Shown in pieces: positions 59,545 to 64,000 of a stretch of DNA of 64,000 nucleotides; within the stretch, counting starts at the first letter, position 1; each line of letters starts with the position of its first letter. A model generated the notes under the pieces. It was not told the DNA's origin and did no database searches. It saw only the letters and a list, made by a program, of their open reading frames with translations. Made by a program: the position numbers and the translations under genes. The DNA lies in contig NZ_CP085442.1 of the NCBI RefSeq assembly GCF_023824195.1, positions 2,952,001 to 3,016,000 of the forward strand. Reading direction: 5' to 3'. This stretch comes from Priestia megaterium (GTDB taxonomy: Bacteria > Bacillota > Bacilli > Bacillales > Bacillaceae_H).

Positions 59545-60499
59545 ATTTCGCTATACTAGACGGAGCAGACTCTTTTCCTGACTCATTAACAGCCGTTACA
59601 TAGTAACGAGCTTGAGATGCGTCGGAATCAGCAAAGCTTTTTCGCTCAAATTCCGAAACGCTGCCAATATGGACAAAGGTTCCGCCTGGATTCTTTTTAT
59701 AAATTCGGTAGCCGATAATATTGCCTTCTCGTACCGCGTACCACGTAAGCAAATTACCGCTCATCTTTAAATGTGTAGGAGGTTTTGGTGCAGTTGCTCC
59801 ACGCTCCAATTCTTTTGCTTGGTCAGCTTTTAGTTCTGTATAGACAACTAACCTCTCTTGATGGGTTCCTTCCGCACGGTCAAACGTTCCTGTGCACGTA
59901 ATTAGGTTTAAATTACGTTTGTTGCTATACCCAAAAATTTTGTTCAAAGGAGCCTTAGCGCGCGGATAGCTTTTTGTACGTTTAACAACAAAAGTAAGCG
60001 TGGTCCCCTGTGCATCTCTTACGGTAATTTCATCATCTTTTTTTAAGTTTTTTAGGTTGTAAAAGACGGCAGGGCCAGTTTTACTGTCTACGTGTCCTGC
60101 TAATACAGCATTTCCTTTTACGCCAGGTTTAGCTCCTGGTTCAAACCAAGCAACTCCATTTTCTGTAGATGGCGCTGCCATTTCACCGCTGTCTAATAAC
60201 CCTACTTGCTCAATTGAAGCCTCCACATGAATAGCTGGAATAGAAACTTTTGCAGGAATGATTCCTTTGAATTCTTTATTCAACTGTTTTGCTTCTGTTT
60301 TATGCTTTTTTAATACAGCAAATTCTTCTTCAATCGTTACCCGGCTTTTTAGATCTTGTGATTGTGCTTCTTTTTGCTTAGCTTCAGTTTGTTGCTTTGT
60401 TTCTTTTGCTTCTACCATTTGTTCTTTAAAATATAGTCCGCCGCTAACAAGCAGGACTAAACTTAATATACAGTAGGCGAGAACAATCGCTTTTTTCAC
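59543..60499 (-). CDS. Sortase (class D/F-like) with C-terminal FN3-like domain
   Basis: The 318-aa protein has an N-terminal membrane anchor (about 4-22), a Gln/Glu-rich helical stalk (about 28-75), a sortase core (about 80-225) and an FN3-like domain (about 238-318; PPTHLKMSGNLLTWYA, YYVTAVNESGKES). Catalytic residues are His136 (LAGHVDSKTG), Cys202 (NLITCTG) and Arg216 (HQERLVVY). It cleaves a sorting signal and joins the protein to the wall. GTG 60499 follows GAGGTG. The gene 107 bp upstream encodes a protein with a MPKTG sorting signal, its likely substrate. The FN3 extension is unusual for a sortase. Confidence 0.88.
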   Translation of the reverse strand: MKKAIVLAYCILSLVLLVSGGLYFKEQMVEAKETKQQTEAKQKEAQSQDLKSRVTIEEEFAVLKKHKTEAKQLNKEFKGIIPAKVSIPAIHVEASIEQVGLLDSGEMAAPSTENGVAWFEPGAKPGVKGNAVLAGHVDSKTGPAVFYNLKNLKKDDEITVRDAQGTTLTFVVKRTKSYPRAKAPLNKIFGYSNKRNLNLITCTGTFDRAEGTHQERLVVYTELKADQAKELERGATAPKPPTHLKMSGNLLTWYAVREGNIIGYRIYKKNPGGTFVHIGSVSEFERKSFADSDASQARYYVTAVNESGKESAPSSIAK

Positions 60500-60525
60500 A
60501 TCGTCACCTCATTTCACAGCTGTTT

Positions 60526-60562
60526 ATAAAAAAGAAGAGAGAACAACCTCTCTTCTTTTTTC
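60526..60562 (-). terminator. Terminator between the wall protein and sortase genes
   Basis: AAAAAAGAAGAGAG pairs with CTCTCTTCTTTTTT around a 6-nt loop. The sortase would be made from readthrough or its own promoter. Confidence 0.78.
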
Positions 60563-60605
60563 AGGACTCTTGACTTGTAATCGATAAGGAAAAGGAGAAA
60601 AAATA

Positions 60606-61949
60606 TTATTTGCTTACTGGTTTCTTGCGTAAAATAACTCCAGTTGTTAATACAGCTAACGAACCTAGTGCAATATAGATCGCTGTTAGTGGGTTCATCG
60701 TTGATTCAGATGCCCCGCCCATACCTGTTTTCGGCATATCTGTTGGCATAGCTGTTTCAGCAAACTTATCGGGGTTTTGTTTTACGATTGCTTCACCTAA
60801 AGCTTGGCCAACACCAAACATTAATTTATACCCTTCACGATAAGTATCATAACTTCCAGCGTAGTCACCGGATGCATATTGCTCAAATGTTTTAATAACC
60901 GTATCTTCGTGTGCTTTTATAGCTGCCTGTGCGTCTGCAGTTGGAAGGTTTCCATCTGTTGCTGTTCCTAAGAATGTACCAAATTCTTGCGCGAATTTAT
61001 GGAGCTTATCTTTTGCAGCTTTTTCTCCTGATTCATCGCCTTTTACTTGTGCACTTACTAATTCAGCTTGGGCATTGATGTGATTTCCTTGCCAAATTTT
61101 TTCGAATTGTGCAGCTCCTTCATCGCCATATACTGAGCCGATTGCAGCTTTAAAATCTGCTGTGTTAGCATTTTCTAACCAGCTAACATAGTCGTAATCT
61201 TTTGAACCGTTAAACCCTTTTTCCATTCCCATTGTTGCTAAAGCAAAATGTTCTGCTGCTAAGCTGTTTAATGAAGACCGTAAATCTGCTGCTGGTGTAT
61301 CTACTTTTGTATTGTCGAATTTATCGGGCATTTGCATTACGATTGCATTTGATAACGCTTTACTAATTGCAAACATTTGCTGATATCCTTCGCGGTATGT
61401 CTTCGCGGCTGCCTCATAGTCACCTTCTACATAATCTTCAAACGTTTCTTTTACTTGATCTTCGTGTACGCGAAGCGCTTCTTTTGCAGCATCTTCAGGT
61501 AGTTTACCCTCCGTAGCAGTGCTTAGAAACTTAGCAAATTCATTCACGAATTGATCTACTTCTTTATCTACTTCAGCCATGGCTTCTTTGTCGTTTTCTT
61601 TTGTTGCTTTTACAAAATCATCTGTGTAATTATTATGCTCTCTAAAAATTCGTTCAAATTCAGCCGCTCCTTTATCACCATAGATCGACGCAATGGCTGG
61701 CTCCATGTCGACGGCATTTTGATCCAACGCCTTGAACGCAGCTTCAGCATCTTTAGAGCCGTCATAAGCTGTTGTCATAGCGGCAACGGCAAGCGTAAAG
61801 TGTTCAGATAATAGGTAGTCTAAGTTCGCTCGTAGATCTGAAGCTTTTGTTACTGCCGTTGGTTTTGCTTCCTCTGCATTTGCAATAGTCGGCATCAATA
61901 GTGAAGCTCCTAGTACAGGGATCATTAATTTTTTACTTAATTTCATCAT
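60606..61949 (-). CDS. Wall-anchored surface protein with two helical repeats (MPKTG signal)
   Basis: The 447-aa protein has a signal peptide (about 1-25, ending TIANA-EE), two homologous helical repeats (about 36-212 and 218-395; LLSEHFTLAVAAMTTAYDGS and LAAEHFALATMGMEKGFNGS) and a C-terminal sorting signal: MPKTG (405-409), a hydrophobic span (IYIALGSLAVLTTGVIL) and RKK. Each repeat keeps matching His residues (EHF, REH/GNH, HED), so metal or haem binding is possible but unproven. ATG 61949 is 8 nt after AGGAG. Downstream sortase is the likely anchoring enzyme. Related repeat pairs in bacilli are sometimes labelled copper amine oxidase-like; I see no oxidase motif. Confidence 0.85.
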   Translation of the reverse strand: MMKLSKKLMIPVLGASLLMPTIANAEEAKPTAVTKASDLRANLDYLLSEHFTLAVAAMTTAYDGSKDAEAAFKALDQNAVDMEPAIASIYGDKGAAEFERIFREHNNYTDDFVKATKENDKEAMAEVDKEVDQFVNEFAKFLSTATEGKLPEDAAKEALRVHEDQVKETFEDYVEGDYEAAAKTYREGYQQMFAISKALSNAIVMQMPDKFDNTKVDTPAADLRSSLNSLAAEHFALATMGMEKGFNGSKDYDYVSWLENANTADFKAAIGSVYGDEGAAQFEKIWQGNHINAQAELVSAQVKGDESGEKAAKDKLHKFAQEFGTFLGTATDGNLPTADAQAAIKAHEDTVIKTFEQYASGDYAGSYDTYREGYKLMFGVGQALGEAIVKQNPDKFAETAMPTDMPKTGMGGASESTMNPLTAIYIALGSLAVLTTGVILRKKPVSK

Positions 61950-62256
61950 TTTCCACTCTCCTCATTTTTAGTTGATGTACGCCACTTTTTTCATTCTTAA
62001 TACATCTTAAATCATCAAATAGATTGAAGATTTTGAATATTCTACACATTAAACCTTCATGTTCCCTCACATTTAATGATCCTTTTTAGGGAGTATTCTC
62101 TTTCTATCTACTAAACGATTGCTGAGTGACGTTGGATCACTCTTTTAAAAAAATTTTTAAAATGTCATTTTCGTGAAGAATTCCTTTTCTACTTACCTAA
62201 CGAGCACCTTATTCTGTTGGATCACTTTTTTTAAAATTATTTTAAATTCAACAGAA
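61950..62256. promoter_or_regulatory. Upstream region of the wall protein gene with repeated motif
   Basis: GTTGGATCACT followed by a T/A run occurs twice in the same direction (62131-62150 and 62216-62236). The first copy is inside an inverted repeat GAGTGA-N7-TCACTC (62124-62142). These may be regulatory sites for the wall protein gene. No convincing promoter hexamers were found. Confidence 0.4.
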
Positions 62257-62611
62257 AAAGAGATTGAGACATAACAAGATAAATTCAATTTAAAGACGAA
62301 CAAATGGGATAAATGAGTTAGTATGAATCACTTCTAACACCGCTGTTGATTTCCGTGCAAGACTTCGCTTTCCGCGGGCAGCCGCTGAGCCTTCTCGTCG
62401 CTTGCGCTCCTGCGGGGTCTCATCTCTTCCGCTTTTCCCGCAGGAGTCTTCGCTTTTCCCTCCAATCAACAGCTAGAAGCCATTATATACATGAAACCTA
62501 CGTTTACTATGCCAATGAAAAAATCCGAACGAGTTGGATTCTCCATCAAGAATCTCAATTCATCGTTCGGATCTTCCTTCAACTAAACTACTTTTGTCTC
62601 AGCCTCTTTTT
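62257..62611 (+). repeat. Dispersed repeat, copy 3 (full length)
   Basis: A 355-bp member of the family at 24301 and 26778, in the same orientation. It starts AAAGAGATTGAGACATAAC and ends TTTTGTCTCAGCCTCTTTT, five bases before the stop codon of the hydrolase gene. It keeps the full central GC-rich stem and the ATCCGAACGA/TCGTTCGGAT stem. Confidence 0.87.
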
Positions 62612-62615
62612 ATCT

Positions 62616-63479
62616 TTACTTATTTAAAAAATTCCACATCACGTCGTTGACTTCTTGTGGCTTTTCATGCTGAGGGGCATGAGATGCTTCAGCTAATCGG
62701 TGAACAGATATGTTTGGCACATATTCTTCAATACCATCTAAGTTTTCAGGCATAAAAGTAGGATCTTGATTTCCCCAAATAATTTGTACCGGGATGTTTA
62801 ACACTTCTTCTTCTAACGGAAACAAAGATTTTCTTTGAAGGTCTTCTTCTGTGAAAATCTTTAAATTGCGGTAATAACTTAGCATTGACAGCACAGAGCC
62901 ATTTTCCCAAGAGTTCATGTATGCTTGAACATCATCGGCTGTTAGATATCCTTTTTTTACACCTGGGTCGATCACAAGCTTACGCAAACCTGAGAAGTTG
63001 TCTCGTTCCATATAGTCCTGTGCTTCTTGTTTTTGAAACCATTTCATATACTCACTTGCTTTTTGCTGATTTTTATTTGTTCTAAGCTCACGCATAAAGG
63101 TATAAGGGTGCGGACCGTTAAAAGCAATTAATTTTTGTACATATTCCGGGTAGCGATAAGCAAATGTCCATCCGATTCCTGCTCCCTAGTCGTGTACAAC
63201 TAGCGTGCAGGAGCGATATCCTAAACCTTCAATCACTTGGCGAATATCTTCTACTAATACATCAATTTCGTACGATTCCAGTCCGCTTGGCTTTTCAGAT
63301 AAGTTATATCCTCTTAAATCCAAAGCAACTGTGTGAAAATCATTAGAAAATTCATCTATCTGGTGTCGCCAAATATGCGAAAAGTCAGGAAACCCATGAA
63401 GAAATAGCATAAGCTCTCCTCGCCCCTTGCTTATATAGTGCAGATTAACGCCATTTACGTTTATATATTGTTCACTCAT
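62616..63479 (-). pseudogene. Epoxide-hydrolase-like alpha/beta hydrolase, broken by an in-frame TAG
   Basis: ATG 63479 (after AAAGGAGG) opens a frame that would encode 287 residues to the stop at 62616, but TAG at 63188-63186 interrupts it after codon 97. The junction reads LVVHD-stop-GAGIGWTFA. Epoxide and haloalkane hydrolases have HDWG there, with Asp as nucleophile, so TGG has become TAG. The rest is intact: LHGFPDFSHIWRHQ (oxyanion), WGNQDPTFMPENL (acid region) and EASHAPQHEKP (catalytic His). The gene is probably inactive, as the 97-residue fragment lacks the catalytic His and most of the fold. Otherwise the sequence shows no decay, so the mutation is recent, or a sequencing error. Confidence 0.88.
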
Positions 63480-63629
63480 TGTTCACTTCCTCCTTTTATG
63501 TAGCTGTAGAGCAGTATAACGCTGTAAAAAAATGAACGTCAATTCATTTGCTTCGTTCACTTCTTTTTATCTCCTTTTATGAATATAGTTAATTATTTAG
63601 AGTGGATCTTTTTGAAGGAGTGATTAACA

Positions 63630-63782
63630 GTGGCTCATAGCTATTCAAAGGGCTGGTTTATTCAGCAGTTAAAAGCGGTCAATATCTCTAAAATTGATGG
63701 AAGAAAGCTAGAAAGTTATAAAACCTACATTCTTCGCAATTTGCATGCTGAACTTGTAGAACAAGGTAAAATTAACAGCTAA
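63630..63782 (+). CDS. DUF2639 (YflJ-like) small protein
   Basis: GTG 63630 is 9 nt after GAAGGAG and opens a 50-codon gene: MAHSYSKGWFIQQLKAVNIS then KIDGRKLESYKTYILRNLHA. The pattern YSKG-x-F...L...GRKLE-xYK matches the small basic Bacillus proteins of the YflJ/DUF2639 type. Function unknown. It has its own terminator. Confidence 0.72.
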   Translation: MAHSYSKGWFIQQLKAVNISKIDGRKLESYKTYILRNLHAELVEQGKINS

Positions 63783-63812
63783 CAGCCCGCTTTTGACAAG
63801 CGGGCTGTTTTT
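63781..63812. terminator. Bidirectional terminator
   Basis: AACAGCCCGCTT pairs with AAGCGGGCTGTT around a 5-nt loop, followed by TTT; it lies between two convergent stop codons. Confidence 0.85.
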
Positions 63813-64000
63813 AAAGCGCTCGATCAATAAAAGATAATACGCGCTTTACATATTCTTTTTTGTATACATGATAATTTTGAACGTGTTCTGCATTATCAGT
63901 TTTCCAGAAGTGAAAAGCATCCGGGTGCGTTTTAGCCATTTTTTCACTTTCAGTGTAAGGAATTTTTGTATCTCCTGTGCTGTGTATAAATAAAATTGGT
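63811..64000 (-). CDS. Alpha/beta hydrolase, C-terminal part (cut by window edge)
   Basis: The minus-strand frame enters from the right edge and ends at TAA 63813-63811. The visible 62 residues, PILFIHSTGDTKIPYTESEK ... DNAEHVQNYHVYKKEY, contain the acid (GD) and His (AEHV) of an alpha/beta hydrolase triad. It resembles the YqkD-type secreted or membrane-associated hydrolases of bacilli. The N-terminal part, with the nucleophile, lies outside the window. Confidence 0.8.
   Translation of the reverse strand, partial: PILFIHSTGDTKIPYTESEKMAKTHPDAFHFWKTDNAEHVQNYHVYKKEYVKRVLSFIDRAL

Noticed and set aside
62346..62627. Open frame of 93 codons inside repeat copy 3, similar to one at 26851-27120.
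   Set aside because: The similarity simply reflects the repeat; copy 1 lacks it, there is no ribosome binding site and the DNA is dominated by RNA-like stems.

Overview
The window looks like a chromosomal segment of a spore-forming, low-GC Bacillaceae species, most likely Priestia (Bacillus) megaterium or a close relative. The signs are strong AAGGAGG-type ribosome binding sites, frequent GTG and TTG starts, a GerPA/GerPF-type spore protein behind a sigma-K-like promoter, a complete sigY-yxlCDEFG operon, amj, odhAB, nrgAB-type amtB-glnK with a perfect TnrA box, and CcpA (cre) sites. The species name is an inference from gene content. No rRNA, tRNA, CRISPR array, prophage or intact insertion sequence was seen.

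Layout. 1-0.5 kb: the end of an unknown gene and a tiny membrane protein. 0.5-12.2 kb: aminopeptidase AmpS, then a glycolate/glyoxylate locus on the minus strand (glcE-glcF-glcD, malate synthase G, FAH-family enzyme, IclR regulator) diverging from a lactate/glycolate permease; cre boxes sit at three points. 12.2-17.6 kb: two membrane proteins, a decayed coding remnant, lipid II flippase amj and the sigY operon. 17.6-23.2 kb: small conserved proteins, a spore protein pair whose second gene carries an in-frame TGA, an esterase, ssuD and an RsbR paralogue. 23.3-27.8 kb: corA, an S-adenosylmethionine decarboxylase-spermidine synthase fusion and a NodB-type deacetylase, the last two bracketed by two copies of a dispersed repeat. 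27.9-32.1 kb: VanY/LdcB-type carboxypeptidase lipoprotein, beta-propeller lipoprotein and a two-component system. 32.2-35.8 kb: FAD monooxygenase, YhgE-like permease and a divergent TetR regulator. 35.8-40 kb: odhAB. 40.3-50.1 kb: PadR/MFS efflux pair, OsmC protein, epimerase, DUF418 protein, acyltransferase and several unknowns. 50.4-55.4 kb: livJHMGF branched-chain amino acid ABC transporter. 55.9-59.3 kb: glnK, amtB and an AbgT transporter. 59.5-62 kb: a sortase with a C-terminal FN3-like domain beside its probable wall-anchored substrate. 62.2-64 kb: a third repeat copy, an epoxide-hydrolase-like gene broken by one stop codon, a DUF2639 gene and the end of another hydrolase.

How the genes work together. 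The glycolate genes would import and oxidise glycolate to glyoxylate and condense it with acetyl-CoA to malate, under CcpA and probably the local IclR protein. OdhAB feeds the TCA cycle, the liv, amtB and abgT genes import nitrogen compounds, and sigY, amj, the two-component cluster and the sortase pair concern the envelope.

The observations most worth following are the AdoMetDC-aminopropyltransferase fusion, a 12-bp hairpin between the Shine-Dalgarno sequence and start codon of livJ that would bring them to normal spacing, the approximately 340-bp repeat family abutting stop codons, and two independent Trp-to-stop nonsense mutations.
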